Source: Alteromonas genovensis
Lineage (GTDB): Bacteria; Pseudomonadota; Gammaproteobacteria; Enterobacterales; Alteromonadaceae
Assembly (NCBI RefSeq): GCF_010500895.1
Contig: NZ_JAAAWO010000005.1
Span: 186,001 to 250,000, forward strand
DNA: 64,000 bases
Direction: 5' to 3'
Both the position numbers and the translations under genes were made by a program. Positions 52,383 through 63,999 of this stretch are shown piece after piece; positions within the stretch are counted from its first letter, which is position 1, and every line of letters begins with the position of its first letter. Below the pieces are notes generated by a model, which searched no databases, was not told the origin of the DNA, and worked only from the letters and a program-made list of their open reading frames with translations.

Positions 52383-53081
52383 TTAGCGTGTGGAGGCTGG
52401 CAGTATAGTTGTGGGTGCTAAAGGTTCGCCGCTTTTAAAGGTTTTCACTTTAGTGACTTCCAGGTCGCAGTAGATTTTGGGGTTCGACAATAGCTCATCG
52501 ACGGCTTCGTTTTCCTCGTTCCCAAGCCAAGCGTGAATGACTTCTTTATCGTGGGGTAAGAAACAAGGAATGGATTTTTCGTGATACTGGCTGAAATCAG
52601 GTCTTGGCGGCCGCGTTACCACTGCACATGAAAAGCATCCGTTGCTAAACATCCGATAGACCACCCCCAGCAGCATGGCGCCGCTGGTAGGACGCATTAA
52701 GTAATGTGATTTACCGTTAGCAGAAGGATTAGACTCTCCCACTGCAGTAGCGACAACAATACCACGCCGTTTAGTTATTGCTTTGTGCCAATAAGGGCTA
52801 TCCAAATTTCTTGCATTAAACGTGGTGCGATCACCAAGCGCTAATGTATCGCCAACGGGGCTCGCGTCAAACCACCACGTTGCGTTTATAGTGCGCTTAC
52901 TATCTACAATCAGATTAGTGATGCGTTTATCTACCGCTTTACCAAATGCCGGATAAAAATTGAGTACATCGCTATGCTGTGCCTCATCGTTAAAAAGCGG
53001 AATAGTTTCACCTAATCCCACCTCCTCAAGCAGTTCCAAAACCGCGGGGGAAAGTGTCTCTCGTTGAATAAAACCGCACAT
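52383..53081 (-). CDS. SOS response-associated peptidase (SRAP / HMCES-like)
   Basis: 232 residues from the ATG at 53081, which places the catalytic Cys at position 2 (MCGF), required because this residue forms a covalent bond with abasic sites in single-stranded DNA. The family Asn is in FNARN (typical members have NARxE), a Glu aligns with the active Glu (VATAVGES in place of GFYEW), and the His is in YHEKSIPCFL. It is thus a divergent but probably active member. No LexA box is seen in front; a GTTACGCGTAAC palindrome lies 88 bases upstream. Confidence 0.83.
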   Translation of the reverse strand: MCGFIQRETLSPAVLELLEEVGLGETIPLFNDEAQHSDVLNFYPAFGKAVDKRITNLIVDSKRTINATWWFDASPVGDTLALGDRTTFNARNLDSPYWHKAITKRRGIVVATAVGESNPSANGKSHYLMRPTSGAMLLGVVYRMFSNGCFSCAVVTRPPRPDFSQYHEKSIPCFLPHDKEVIHAWLGNEENEAVDELLSNPKIYCDLEVTKVKTFKSGEPLAPTTILPASTR

Positions 53082-53168
53082 ATAGCCTCCATGTTTTCCA
53101 CACTGATTAGACTTCAAATACGAATTACAATTTTCTAGCAAGTTCGCTGGTATTTAATTAAGATTTTC

Positions 53169-53180
53169 GTTACGCGTAAC
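53169..53180. promoter_or_regulatory. Palindrome GTTACGCGTAAC upstream of SRAP
   Basis: Perfect 12-bp palindrome. A shorter copy (TTACGCGTAAC) is at 7557 and a one-base variant at 11091, all upstream of genes. Confidence 0.35.
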
Positions 53181-53200
53181 CGATTAAACTACCAACTACA

Positions 53201-53235
53201 AAAAAAGCCTGAGGTAGAAACCATCAGGCTTTTTT
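53201..53235 (-). terminator. Intrinsic terminator, possibly bidirectional
   Basis: AAAAAAGCCTGA pairs with TCAGGCTTTTTT around an 11-base loop. It lies between the ends that face each other: serS stop at 53350 and the SRAP promoter; it most likely ends the serS transcript. Confidence 0.8.
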
Positions 53236-53349
53236 GTGTGGTTTAATTAAAAACCCTTTAATACAACACTTTCTAATACAAACTTTAAAAACTGAACAAG
53301 CACTAGTAGTTACATACAGTGTTCAACTTGTAACGCAAAGCCTCTCGGT

Positions 53350-54651
<1,302 letters not shown>

Positions 54652-54655
54652 CTAC

Positions 54656-55051
54656 TTATCCTTTCATCAATTCAATTGCCAGCCACCCTGCTATTAAGCA
54701 AGCGCCGACATTAAGAAATACGTTAGCTACGGCCTTTAGCCACAGCCCATTTTCTAACAACGTTAGCGTTTCAATGGAAAACGTTGAGAATGTTGTAAAT
54801 GCACCTAGTAACCCCACACCTAGTAGTGCGCGGTATGGCGAATCGCTCAAATCGTGACGCTCTATCAAGCCATAAAGAAGCGCCAGCGCAAATGAGCCGA
54901 TTACATTTACCGTTAGTGTACCAAACGGCATGTTTTTTCCAAACCAAGAATCTACCGTTGTGGTAACAAAATAGCGTAAACATGCACCTGTCGCGCCACC
55001 CGCGGCGATAAAACAGTACAATGTTAAGCTGTGTGATACGCCAAATGACAC
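54656..55051 (-). CDS. crcB: Fluoride exporter CrcB/Fluc
   Basis: 131 residues with four membrane helices. GGATGACLRYFV (about 17-28), GTLTVNVIGSFALALLYG (about 43-60) and GLLGAFTTFSTFSIETLTLLE (about 78-98) are the Fluc channel signatures, with the Asn and Phe residues that line the fluoride pore. Functions as a dual-topology homodimer. It sits ten bases before serS and 12 bases after rarA. Confidence 0.95.
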   Translation of the reverse strand: MSFGVSHSLTLYCFIAAGGATGACLRYFVTTTVDSWFGKNMPFGTLTVNVIGSFALALLYGLIERHDLSDSPYRALLGVGLLGAFTTFSTFSIETLTLLENGLWLKAVANVFLNVGACLIAGWLAIELMKG

Positions 55052-55063
55052 GCTAATACCCCT

Positions 55064-56371
55064 TTACCGTTTGTTTTTACTCTGTGAATTTAAGCTGTCT
55101 AAGAAATCTCGCTTCGCTTTAAGTGCCTTTTCTAAGCCTCGTTCGCTTGGCTCATAAAATCGCGTTCCCACAATACTCTCTGGCAAATAAGTCTCGCCTG
55201 CTGCAAAAGCATTTGGCTCATTATGTGCGTAGCGATAACCATCGCCATGTCCAAGATCTTTCATTAACGATGTGGGAGCGTTACGTAAATGCATAGGCAC
55301 TGGCGCATCAGATGTTTTTCTCGCTAATGCCTTTGCCGCACTAAATGCCATGTAAACCGCATTGCTCTTTGCTGCCAATGCACAATAAACGGTAGCCTGC
55401 GCAATAGCCCGTTCGCCTTCAGCTGGGCCTACGCGATGAAATGTGTCCCAAGCATTAATGCAAAGCTGCATGGCCCGCGGATCAGCATTGCCAATATCCT
55501 CTGACGCGATGGCTAGTAAACGCCTGCCAACGTAAAGGGCATCGCCACCACCGTCTAAAATACGGGCATACCAGTATAGCGCTGCATCGGGGTCTGAACC
55601 TCTCACCGATTTGTGAAAAGCTGAAATAAGGTCGTAAAACGTATCGCCTTTATTATCGTAGCTCGCCACCTTTTGACCAACGGCTTGCTCAATGTCACCA
55701 ATGGCAATTTCATCATTACTGGTAAAGTCGGCAGATAGCTCTAAATAAGTGAGAAGGCGTCTGGCATCACCACTGCTTAAGTCGATAAGAGCTTGTTTTG
55801 CTGGTGCTGAAATTGTTAAATGTCGTTCACCCAGCCCTTTTTGCTCATTGACTAAGGCCCGTTCTACTAACTCGGCTAAAGCGTCATTTTCAAGTGGCTT
55901 AAGTACGTAAACTCTTACCCTTGATAACAACGCATTATTGAGCTCAAAAGACGGGTTTTGTGTGGTTGCACCGATAAAAGTTACAACACCGGATTCAACG
56001 AACGGTAAAAACGCGTCCTGCTGACTTTTATTAAAACGATGCACTTCATCAACAAATAACAGCGTACGCTGATTGTAGCGTGCGTTATCTTGGGCGCTGT
56101 CCATGGCCGCACGAATCTCTTTTACCCCAGACGTCACCGCTGAAATACGAAGCACTGTAGCATTAGTGTATTCGGCGATGAGCTCTGCTAGGGTTGTCTT
56201 TCCTGTTCCAGGAGGCCCCCACAAAATCATCGAATGACAGTGACCCGCCTCTAGCATTTTACGAAGGGGCTTGTCAGGGCCTAAAAGGTGAGATTGACCG
56301 CTGTATTCTTCAATGGTTGTGGGCCGCATCCGCGCGGCCAGTGGGACGAATGCCTGATTAACGTTGGTCAT
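55064..56371 (-). CDS. rarA: Replication-associated recombination ATPase RarA
   Basis: 435 residues from the ATG at 56371, which overlaps the lolA end by 14 bases; earlier starts lie inside lolA. Walker [10 protein letters not shown] (about 52-60), Walker [11 protein letters not shown], and a C-terminal helical MgsA-type domain. RarA acts at stalled replication forks. The lolA-rarA-(crcB)-serS order is conserved. Confidence 0.95.
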   Translation of the reverse strand: MTNVNQAFVPLAARMRPTTIEEYSGQSHLLGPDKPLRKMLEAGHCHSMILWGPPGTGKTTLAELIAEYTNATVLRISAVTSGVKEIRAAMDSAQDNARYNQRTLLFVDEVHRFNKSQQDAFLPFVESGVVTFIGATTQNPSFELNNALLSRVRVYVLKPLENDALAELVERALVNEQKGLGERHLTISAPAKQALIDLSSGDARRLLTYLELSADFTSNDEIAIGDIEQAVGQKVASYDNKGDTFYDLISAFHKSVRGSDPDAALYWYARILDGGGDALYVGRRLLAIASEDIGNADPRAMQLCINAWDTFHRVGPAEGERAIAQATVYCALAAKSNAVYMAFSAAKALARKTSDAPVPMHLRNAPTSLMKDLGHGDGYRYAHNEPNAFAAGETYLPESIVGTRFYEPSERGLEKALKAKRDFLDSLNSQSKNKR

Positions 56372-57137
56372 CGATAATAAAACTGTCTGGCACTTCAACT
56401 TCAAACGTATCAGCAGCAAGTGGGAAAGTGGTTTCTATATCACTGAAGGTCAGTGTGCTTATTTGTTGTTGAGCATCTAACATAGTTAACGCTGCGAGTT
56501 CGTTGTGGCTGTTGAACGTAAGGGTAAGCGTTAATATTTGTCCGCCCTGCTGCTTAGGTGTTATTTGAAAGCTTCGCAAACTCGACGTGTTTTCTTGTCC
56601 TGACCTGTTTTTTTGCCCTAATTTGTTTTTTTGTCCTGACAGCTTCGATAACGCATTATCAAGCTGGCTAATTGAAAACATCGACCACGTGCTGTCATCA
56701 TTCGAGGTGAGTAACATAACAGGGTTGTCTTTAATGGCGTTAGCCTGAGATAGCACAGTAACCTGCTCTACAAATGTGTCTACATTCCACACGGCCTCGC
56801 CGTCGGCTATCAGTAGCGTCTCATCTGGAAAAGTGGTTTCCCAACGTAGCTTGTCAGGACGGGTCATCGTAAGTACGCCCTGTGCTTCGTGTACTACATT
56901 TTGTTGGGCATCCACAACGGTTTGGGCAAAGTTAGCCCGAAACTGACGCATATCACTAAGCAGTGCTTTTAATGCCGAAGTGTCGTTAGTATCAATATCG
57001 CTCGTTGATACAGGTGCGGCCAATGATTCAGGAGCCGCTTCGGCTGAGGCCTGTATTTGGGCATTTAACACAAAACTTGTGGCGCCAGCAGCGACCAAAA
57101 GCACACTGCGTACAAGGTACATTGCTTTGTTCTTCAT
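56358..57137 (-). CDS. lolA: Outer-membrane lipoprotein carrier LolA
   Basis: 259 residues, longer than the usual 200. A signal peptide (about 1-27) is followed by a Ser/Ala/Asp leader and the LolA core: [54 protein letters not shown]. It carries lipoproteins across the periplasm. Residues about 165-182 hold a six-residue repeat ([18 protein letters not shown]) encoded by an 18-bp tandem repeat, an insert not found in standard LolA. Confidence 0.93.
   Translation of the reverse strand: MKNKAMYLVRSVLLVAAGATSFVLNAQIQASAEAAPESLAAPVSTSDIDTNDTSALKALLSDMRQFRANFAQTVVDAQQNVVHEAQGVLTMTRPDKLRWETTFPDETLLIADGEAVWNVDTFVEQVTVLSQANAIKDNPVMLLTSNDDSTWSMFSISQLDNALSKLSGQKNKLGQKNRSGQENTSSLRSFQITPKQQGGQILTLTLTFNSHNELAALTMLDAQQQISTLTFSDIETTFPLAADTFEVEVPDSFIIDDQR
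56590..56643 (-). repeat. 18-bp tandem repeat, three units, in lolA
   Basis: Three units of 18 bp with a run of T followed by GTCCTGA or GCCCTAA keep the reading frame and encode three six-residue repeats. Confidence 0.8.
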
Positions 57138-57141
57138 ATCA

Positions 57142-59949
57142 TTATTCCTTTATTGGGGGCGGCGCTATCACTTCGCGATTTCCGTTGTGCCCCTGTGCAC
57201 TTACGACCCCACTGGCTTCCATTTGTTCAACTAAACGCGCCGCTCGATTGTAACCAATTCTGAATTTGCGCTGCACGCTAGACACACTTGCACGGCGTGT
57301 TTCAGTAACAAATGCGACGGCATCATCGTAGAATGCATCAAACTCTTGCTCTTCACCTTCAGGTTGTTCACCCGGCAACAGTACTTCAGCAGACGCTTCA
57401 CCATTTAGAATTTCATCGATGTACTCGGGTTCGCCACGTTTCTGCCAATCGGCAACCACTGCATGCACTTCATGATCGTCTACAAACGCACCATGTACTC
57501 GCGTAGGCACCGGGCTTCCTGGCGGTAGGTAAAGCATATCACCCATACCAAGCAGTGTTTCAGCACCCTGCTGGTCTAATATGGTGCGCGAATCTATTTT
57601 GCTTGATACCTGAAACGCGATACGAGTAGGGATGTTTGCTTTGATTAATCCGGTAATAACATCTACCGACGGTCTTTGCGTGGCCAAAATAAGGTGTATG
57701 CCGGCGGCTCGCGCTTTTTGTGCAATTCGGGCAATCAATTCCTCTACTTTCTTACCAACAATCATCATCATGTCAGCAAATTCGTCTACCACAACCACAA
57801 TGGCAGGTAATTTATCTAAATCTGGCGCTTCGGTTTCCATGCTCTCTTCATTTTTCCAGAGCGGATCTTTTATCGGCGTTCCATTAGCTTTAGCCTCTTC
57901 AACTTTGACGTTGTAGCCTTTGAGGTTCCTCACACCAAGTGCACTCATTAATCGATATCGGCGCTCCATTTCGCCCACACACCAGCGAAGGGCATTTGCC
58001 GCCTCTTTCATATCGGTAACCACTTCAGACAGTAAGTGAGGAATACCTTCATATACCGATAGTTCGAGCATTTTAGGATCTATCATGATCATGCGAACGT
58101 CTTCAGGCGTGCTTTTATACAGCAAGCTCAAAATCATCACGTTCACACCTACCGATTTACCCGAGCCTGTCGTACCCGCAACGAGTACATGAGGCATTTT
58201 TGCTAAATCTACAATAACTGGCTTACCGGATATATCAGCGCCAAGTACCATGGTAAGCGCCGATTTATTCGATTGAAACGTGTCGCAACTGATGACTTCG
58301 CTCAAGCGAACCATTTCTCGCTGCTTATTCGGCAGCTCTAACCCAATAACCGATTTACCAGGGATAACTTCAACAACGCGCACCGACATGGCAGACATCG
58401 CTCGCGCCAAATCTTTCGACAAACCGGTAATTTTACTTACCTTAACTCCCGGCGCTAAATCAAGCTCAAAGCGCGTAATAACAGGCCCTGGATAAACACC
58501 CACTACTGTGGCTTCAATATTAAAGTCGGCTAACTTTTCCTCAACCAAACGAGATATACCCTCAATCTCTTCTTGGGTAAGGGGGTTTTCGTGTTTATCG
58601 GCTCGCTCTAGCAAATCAAAGGATGGCATAGGTGCCATATTTTCATCAATTTCCTGTCTTGGCTTAATAGGCTTAGCACCCACTGCCGCTGGCGAAAACG
58701 GTTGTTGTACAGAGGTATCTACCGTTTTCTGAGCCAATGCTGGCTCAACAGGTGGTTGATTATGCGAGCTGGGTGCGTCTTCTTCATCGCTAGCGTAAGG
58801 CATGTCTGCGTTAAACTCATCAAACTCGTCAAAGTCACCGATGGTTGGCTCAGCTTTTATTGTGCTTACATCTGAAACGGCATCTTCACTCTCAGCATCG
58901 TTTACGCTTGATGTAGCTGAATTTCCAGACTCACCGAGCCCCACTTTATCCTTAACGGCCGCGCGCATGCCTGATAAAGAGAATGGGGACTTTTTCGGTT
59001 CTTTTTCGATATCTTGAGAATACGCTGATGGCTCTTCTGTACCGTCGCTGTGAGAATAAAATGGCGGTTCGCTCTCTTCATTTGACTGGCTGGTATGGCG
59101 AGCAGTGTCTACCGTAAACCTCGGCTCCATTCTCTCAGAGGAGGAATGACGCTGATTTGCCGCACTATCATCGTGTGCATTGTGTGAAGGCGCAGATGGT
59201 TGCGCTCCCCTCTCCTGCCCCTTCTCAGAATTGGAGCCAGAATCAGAGTCAGATTCATAAGCAGGCTCAGCGCGCATGGTTGTAATATCAAGCTCACCTG
59301 ATGAAGCGGTATTACTCTTAACATTGCTGGTTAGCGCTAAGCGCGGCATCTCAAAAGACAGTAACCGCTGGGGCGCGGCAATCGTTTTTCTAGTAAGCCA
59401 CAGAGCACCCTCGCCTATTTTGTCAATGATCGAAAGCCAGCTCACGCCGGTCAGCAAAGTAAACCCAGTACAAAAGAAACAGAGTAAAAGGAGGATTGTA
59501 CCTGCGGTATTAAAATAGGGAACTAACGCGGAGCTTATAACGTCTCCAACAAAGCCCCCAGCAGAAAAGTTATAGATATCGTCAAAGTTGATACTCGCGA
59601 TACCTGTTGCGCCCAGTGCCATAAGTAAACCGCCAATAATGCGAAGACCTATGGTTAAGTAGTCAAATTCATCAAGCTCTTTAATATGCTGAAAAAGAAA
59701 CCAACCTAAGAACGCTGCACCAAAAGGCAGTAAATAGGCAAGGAAGCCGAAAGAAAACAGCAATAAATCGGCAACCCATGCGCCAGTAGCTCCCACCCAA
59801 TTGTGTACATCGAGCTGCAGCCCTGCTTGACTCCATCCAGGATCGCCAGGATGAAAAGATGCTAGTGCCAGCAATAAGAAAAAGGCGAAAACGCAAGCGA
59901 CTATCATGCCTGCTTCCCACACTCGCTGAACCCCTGTTAATCGCGCCAT
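57142..59949 (-). CDS. ftsK: DNA translocase FtsK
   Basis: 935 residues. Four to five N-terminal membrane helices (about 15-165) anchor it at the septum. A Ser/Glu/Asp/Pro-rich linker (about 210-440) is shorter than in E. coli. The motor has Walker [13 protein letters not shown] (about 590) and Walker [14 protein letters not shown], and the C-terminal gamma domain ([27 protein letters not shown]) reads KOPS sites. It moves chromosome ends and activates XerCD at dif. Located five bases before lolA and after lrp, as in other gammaproteobacteria. Confidence 0.96.
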   Translation of the reverse strand: MARLTGVQRVWEAGMIVACVFAFFLLLALASFHPGDPGWSQAGLQLDVHNWVGATGAWVADLLLFSFGFLAYLLPFGAAFLGWFLFQHIKELDEFDYLTIGLRIIGGLLMALGATGIASINFDDIYNFSAGGFVGDVISSALVPYFNTAGTILLLLCFFCTGFTLLTGVSWLSIIDKIGEGALWLTRKTIAAPQRLLSFEMPRLALTSNVKSNTASSGELDITTMRAEPAYESDSDSGSNSEKGQERGAQPSAPSHNAHDDSAANQRHSSSERMEPRFTVDTARHTSQSNEESEPPFYSHSDGTEEPSAYSQDIEKEPKKSPFSLSGMRAAVKDKVGLGESGNSATSSVNDAESEDAVSDVSTIKAEPTIGDFDEFDEFNADMPYASDEEDAPSSHNQPPVEPALAQKTVDTSVQQPFSPAAVGAKPIKPRQEIDENMAPMPSFDLLERADKHENPLTQEEIEGISRLVEEKLADFNIEATVVGVYPGPVITRFELDLAPGVKVSKITGLSKDLARAMSAMSVRVVEVIPGKSVIGLELPNKQREMVRLSEVISCDTFQSNKSALTMVLGADISGKPVIVDLAKMPHVLVAGTTGSGKSVGVNVMILSLLYKSTPEDVRMIMIDPKMLELSVYEGIPHLLSEVVTDMKEAANALRWCVGEMERRYRLMSALGVRNLKGYNVKVEEAKANGTPIKDPLWKNEESMETEAPDLDKLPAIVVVVDEFADMMMIVGKKVEELIARIAQKARAAGIHLILATQRPSVDVITGLIKANIPTRIAFQVSSKIDSRTILDQQGAETLLGMGDMLYLPPGSPVPTRVHGAFVDDHEVHAVVADWQKRGEPEYIDEILNGEASAEVLLPGEQPEGEEQEFDAFYDDAVAFVTETRRASVSSVQRKFRIGYNRAARLVEQMEASGVVSAQGHNGNREVIAPPPIKE

Positions 59950-60172
59950 AACGTTTATAAAACCTTTAAATTATCTGCCACTACTATTTGTGTAATTCGC
60001 TATAAGTACAAGAAACCCGTTTTTGTTTCCCGCAATCCATTCTCTGTAACCGCCTCAAACCTTCTGTAACCGATATGTATTGGTTCTGTAAGGTATTGAA
60101 AGCGCGCGAGTATTAAAGCACTGTATTTTTGCACAGCCTACCATAAAAGCAACATTCTGAGCCATGCTTTCA

Positions 60173-60658
60173 TTACTTCAAATTAATGCGCAAAGAAGAT
60201 GTGCTTTTGACTTCTTCCATAACCACATAGGTTCTAGACTCACTGACGCCCGGCAAGCGCAGTAATGTGTCTCCTAATAGCTTTCGATAGCTAGACATAT
60301 CTGCCACTCTTGCCTTTAACAGAAAATCAAAGTCGCCTGAGACAAGGTGGCATTCCTGTATATCGTCATGCAGTTTTACCGCAGCAGAAAATTCTGCAAA
60401 GATATCCACGGAAGTTTTCGTTAATGTTATCTCCACAAACACCAACATTGCGGCGCCAAGTTTTTCGGGATCCACAATGGCGTGGTAGCCTTTTATATAG
60501 CCTTGGCTTTCCAGTCGCTTAACCCGCTCAAGACAAGGGCTGGGGCTCAGACCCACTTCCTTAGCCAGTTCTACATTAGAAACCCGTCCATTTTTTTGTA
60601 ACTGAACTAGGATATTCCTGTCTATTCGGTCAAGGTGTTTTGGGGTTTTTACTAACAT
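60173..60658 (-). CDS. lrp: Leucine-responsive regulatory protein
   Basis: 161 residues with an N-terminal AsnC-type helix-turn-helix (LDRIDRNILVQLQKNGRVSNVELAKEVGLSPSPCLERVKRLES) and a C-terminal RAM ligand domain (CHLVSGDFDFLLKARV). It is divergent from ald, and Lrp-type regulators often control alanine dehydrogenase, so control of that gene is likely. The near E. coli Lrp length and ftsK linkage support the name. Confidence 0.93.
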   Translation of the reverse strand: MLVKTPKHLDRIDRNILVQLQKNGRVSNVELAKEVGLSPSPCLERVKRLESQGYIKGYHAIVDPEKLGAAMLVFVEITLTKTSVDIFAEFSAAVKLHDDIQECHLVSGDFDFLLKARVADMSSYRKLLGDTLLRLPGVSESRTYVVMEEVKSTSSLRINLK

Positions 60659-60819
60659 ATTATATTTTTCAAAAGCAATGAATAGCCATACTATATGCTA
60701 GTAACTGCCATTTTTCAGCACATAGTTCGCTTTTTATTAACGTATACTCGCCAAAATAAACACACAGTTATTTTTAAAGCCGAGCCACCCCGTGCTCATC
60801 AGTAATAAGAGGACCTAGT

Positions 60820-61953
60820 ATGTTAGTTGGTGTACCAAAAGAAATTAAAAACCACGAGTATCGTGTTGGCCTAACGCCAGCTGCAGTGAAAGAATTCACA
60901 AGCAACGGTCACTCTGTGCTAGTGCAAACATTAGCAGGCGACGCCATTGGTTTTACTGACGAAATGTACGTAGCCGCTGGCGCTACTATTGCGCCAACAG
61001 CTGAGCAAGTTTTCGCAGAAGCGGAAATGATCGTAAAGGTAAAAGAGCCACAGCCTAACGAATGTAAAATGCTTCGCAAAGGCCAGACTTTATATACTTA
61101 TCTTCACCTCGCACCAGATCCAACGCAGACTAAACTTCTCGTTGAATCTGGAGCAACATGTATTGCTTATGAAACAGTCACTGACGACCGTGGAGGCCTC
61201 CCTCTTCTTGCTCCTATGAGTGAAGTTGCCGGTCGTATGTCTGTACAAGCAGGTGCGCATTACCTAGAAAAAGCCCACGGTGGTAGTGGCACATTGCTTG
61301 GCGGTGTACCGGGTGTGGCACCTGGTAAAGTACTGGTTATTGGTGGTGGCGTTGTAGGAACAAATGCGGCGAAAATGGCCCTTGGTTTAGGCGCTGAAGT
61401 GGTTATTCTTGACCGCTCTCTTCCTCGCTTACGTCAAATTGACGATATTTTTAATGGCCAAGTGAAGACAGTTTATTCTACTGTTGACGCGATCGAGCAC
61501 TATTCATCAAAAGCTGACCTAGTGGTAGGCGCGGTGTTAATCCCTGGCGCAGCAGCACCTAAGTTACTTAATCGTGAACAAATTGCTGCAATGAAGCCTG
61601 GTTCTGTTTTGGTAGATGTTGCCATCGATCAAGGCGGTTGTTTTGAAACTTCAAAAGCAACGACACACCAAGACCCTGTGTATATCATTGATGACGTTGT
61701 GCACTATTGTGTTGCTAACATGCCAGGTGGTGTTGCGCGTACATCAACGATGGCGCTAAACAATGCAACTCTGCCCTTTGGCCTTGCTTTGGCAAACAAA
61801 GGTCCTGTTCAAGCCATGCTAGATGACAAGCATTTACTTGCGGGCTTGAACACCCACGAAGGAAAAGTCACTTATAAGGCGGTTGTTGATGCGTTGGGTG
61901 AAGAACTTGGCCTAACCTATACGCCAGCAGAAGTAGCGCTTAACGGTCTATAA
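60820..61953 (+). CDS. ald: Alanine dehydrogenase
   Basis: 377 residues. The N-terminal substrate domain opens with [20 protein letters not shown] and holds the catalytic Lys (VKVKEPQ, about 75) and His ([10 protein letters not shown], about 96); the NAD domain has [22 protein letters not shown] (about 170). It interconverts alanine and pyruvate with ammonia. Divergent from lrp, followed by a strong terminator. Confidence 0.96.
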   Translation: MLVGVPKEIKNHEYRVGLTPAAVKEFTSNGHSVLVQTLAGDAIGFTDEMYVAAGATIAPTAEQVFAEAEMIVKVKEPQPNECKMLRKGQTLYTYLHLAPDPTQTKLLVESGATCIAYETVTDDRGGLPLLAPMSEVAGRMSVQAGAHYLEKAHGGSGTLLGGVPGVAPGKVLVIGGGVVGTNAAKMALGLGAEVVILDRSLPRLRQIDDIFNGQVKTVYSTVDAIEHYSSKADLVVGAVLIPGAAAPKLLNREQIAAMKPGSVLVDVAIDQGGCFETSKATTHQDPVYIIDDVVHYCVANMPGGVARTSTMALNNATLPFGLALANKGPVQAMLDDKHLLAGLNTHEGKVTYKAVVDALGEELGLTYTPAEVALNGL

Positions 61954-61990
61954 TCTAGAAGCTATTGCTTCGGATTAGTCGCACTTAATA

Positions 61991-62029
61991 AAAAAGCTCG
62001 ATGTCTGTAATAAGACATCGAGCTTTTTT
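61991..62029. terminator. Bidirectional intrinsic terminator between ald and pyrF
   Basis: AAAAAGCTCGATGTCT, loop GTAATA, AGACATCGAGCTTTTT, with A and T runs on the two sides. It serves the convergent ald and pyrF genes. Confidence 0.93.
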
Positions 62030-62068
62030 GTGTGTATTCGATTAATAAAACAAAAACTAACTTACTGT

Positions 62069-62806
62069 TCAACGAATAGATTCATTAACCTCTGTTAACA
62101 CTGCCATGGGATCTGATGCCTGTGTGATAGGTCGCCCCATCACTAAATAGCTCACGCCAGAATTAATAGCGTCAGGTGGCGTCATTACTCGCTTCTGGTC
62201 ACCAGCTTGGCTTCCACTAGGCCTTATGCCAGGTGTTACCAGTAAAAAATCATCGTTATGACGTTTGCGCAGAGCAGCTGCTTCTTGCGCTGAGCAAACG
62301 ATACCGTCTAAGCCGGCTTTTTCCGTTAACTCTGCCAGTCGCAATACCTGCTGCTCAGGGGTAACGTCATCAATAACACCTGAAAGCTGCTCTTGATCCA
62401 TACTGGTTAGCACAGTAACGGCAATCAGTTTAGTGTTAGGGTTGCTACTATTTTCAATGGCAAGCTTTGCTGCCTGCATCATGGGCAGCCCACCAGAGGC
62501 ATGAACATTTACCATCCAAACGCCAAGTTCAGCAGCAGCTTTACACGCTTTGGCCACGGTATTGGGGATATCGTGAAATTTTAGATCTAAGAAAACGTCA
62601 AACCCTTTACCCACTAAACTCTTAACAAACTCTGGCCCGAATAAAGTAAACATTTCTTTGCCTACTTTGAGTTTACACAAGCTGGGACTTAGCTTATCGA
62701 CAAACGCTAATGCGGTGTCTTTGTCGTCATAATCAAGCGCTACAATAACGCGGGGGTTTTGAATAGCTTCATTGGGAATAGCTTCATTGGGAATAGCTTT
62801 GGGCAT
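62069..62806 (-). CDS. pyrF: Orotidine-5'-phosphate decarboxylase
   Basis: 245 residues. [14 protein letters not shown] (about 20), the catalytic [15 protein letters not shown] (about 73-87, with the Asp-Lys pair) and [15 protein letters not shown] (about 191) are the family marks. It makes UMP in pyrimidine synthesis. The first 18 residues (repeats of IPNEA) are encoded by a 15-bp tandem repeat and extend the usual N-terminus. It lies six bases after lapB, as in E. coli. Confidence 0.95.
   Translation of the reverse strand: MPKAIPNEAIPNEAIQNPRVIVALDYDDKDTALAFVDKLSPSLCKLKVGKEMFTLFGPEFVKSLVGKGFDVFLDLKFHDIPNTVAKACKAAAELGVWMVNVHASGGLPMMQAAKLAIENSSNPNTKLIAVTVLTSMDQEQLSGVIDDVTPEQQVLRLAELTEKAGLDGIVCSAQEAAALRKRHNDDFLLVTPGIRPSGSQAGDQKRVMTPPDAINSGVSYLVMGRPITQASDPMAVLTEVNESIR
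62761..62805 (-). repeat. 15-bp tandem repeat, three units, at the 5' end of pyrF
   Basis: GAATAGCTTCATTGG twice and a diverged third copy (GAATAGCTTTGGGCA) that contains the start codon. Confidence 0.88.
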
Positions 62807-62812
62807 AAATCA

Positions 62813-63982
62813 TTACTCTCCATCTAACCCTTTTATGGGTTTTACTACACCCCATTTCTTACACGATGGGCATAGCCAATACAATTTTCTTCCGGAAAAA
62901 CCGCAGCTATTACAGCGATATTTGGGGCGCTGAAGCATTTGTTTTCCAACTAACTCTTTTAATAATCGTAAACTGTCGGCAGTATTCTTATCGCTGAGCT
63001 GGTCGATATAAAGACCCATTAAGGTTTTAAAACCTCGCATGGTAGGACGCTTTCTAAGCTGCTCAATTAAGTACTCACTGGCTTGCGATATCTCACCTTT
63101 TTTCAGCAAAACATCAACCATGGCTAGGTATGACGTAGCACATTCTTGCCAGTGTGCTTCTAAGGTCTTTTCGAAGCTATCCCACTCACCAGTATCTTCG
63201 GCAATTTTTTCTAAACTCGGCACGGCTTCACTAAACCAATTAATATCTCGCTCAGCTACCTGAACAAAATAAGCAGTGGCGTCGGTGTATCGTTTTTGAT
63301 TAAGTGCTAGCTCGCCCAGCATCAGCCAAGGACGCACAGCGTGAGCATCGGCATTAACCGCTTTTTGAAGTAACGTAAGGGCTGCACCCTGACTGTCATT
63401 TTTAAGCTCAACCGTTGCCTGCTCACAATAAAAGTGGGCAAGTCGCTCGCACACATCATCGTTATCGCCGTGACATTCAACCATACGCTCAGCAAGCTCA
63501 ATTGCTCGCTGCCACTCTTTGGTTGTTTGATAAATACTGAAAAGTTGCTGCTGGGCTATGAGGTAGTGTTTTTCACTATTGAGTAACTGGAGAAACGCAT
63601 TTTCTGCCCGTTCTAAAAAGCCTGCCTGTGTGTAATCCTGCCCTAGTTCCCGCAGCGCGTTTTCCCGCTGTGCAGGCTGAAGCTCATCACGACTCACTAG
63701 GTTTTGGTGCACCTTAATTGCGCGGTCTATCTCGCCTCGGTGACGAAAAAAACTGCCCATAGCAATGTGGGTTTCTACCGTGTCGCTATTCACGTTAATC
63801 ATTTTAATTAACGTATCAACGGCTTTGTCAGGTTGGTCTGAAAGAAGGAAGTTAAGGCCTTTGTAATAATGCTTAGACAGTATGCTCGACTGCTTTCTTT
63901 GTGCCTGGCGAACGCTATTGCGCCCCATTATCCAGCCATAACCTGCCGCGACAGGTAAAAGTAAAAACAGCAGCTCTAGCAT
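62813..63982 (-). CDS. lapB: Lipopolysaccharide assembly protein B
   Basis: 389 residues. One N-terminal membrane anchor (about 1-20), then nine or so TPR helices pairs (about 35-340), and a C-terminal rubredoxin-like metal domain CNSCGFSGRKLYWLCPSCKKWG with two CxxC pairs. LapB (YciM) links LpxC turnover by FtsH to LPS synthesis. It precedes pyrF, and its ATG overlaps the stop codon of the upstream frame (TAATG). Confidence 0.95.
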   Translation of the reverse strand: MLELLFLLLPVAAGYGWIMGRNSVRQAQRKQSSILSKHYYKGLNFLLSDQPDKAVDTLIKMINVNSDTVETHIAMGSFFRHRGEIDRAIKVHQNLVSRDELQPAQRENALRELGQDYTQAGFLERAENAFLQLLNSEKHYLIAQQQLFSIYQTTKEWQRAIELAERMVECHGDNDDVCERLAHFYCEQATVELKNDSQGAALTLLQKAVNADAHAVRPWLMLGELALNQKRYTDATAYFVQVAERDINWFSEAVPSLEKIAEDTGEWDSFEKTLEAHWQECATSYLAMVDVLLKKGEISQASEYLIEQLRKRPTMRGFKTLMGLYIDQLSDKNTADSLRLLKELVGKQMLQRPKYRCNSCGFSGRKLYWLCPSCKKWGVVKPIKGLDGE

Positions 63983-63999
63983 TAGTGGTCTTTTTCCAA
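63982..63999 (-). CDS. lapA: Possible end of lapA (partial)
   Basis: Only five codons (LEKDH) and a TAA that overlaps the lapB ATG are in the window. LapA normally lies directly before lapB and ends in a charged coil, so this is the likely identity, but the visible part is too short to prove it. Confidence 0.4.
   Translation of the reverse strand: MEKDH

Noticed and set aside
53082-53349. LexA box for the SRAP gene
   Set aside because: No CTGT-N8-ACAG was found in the upstream region.
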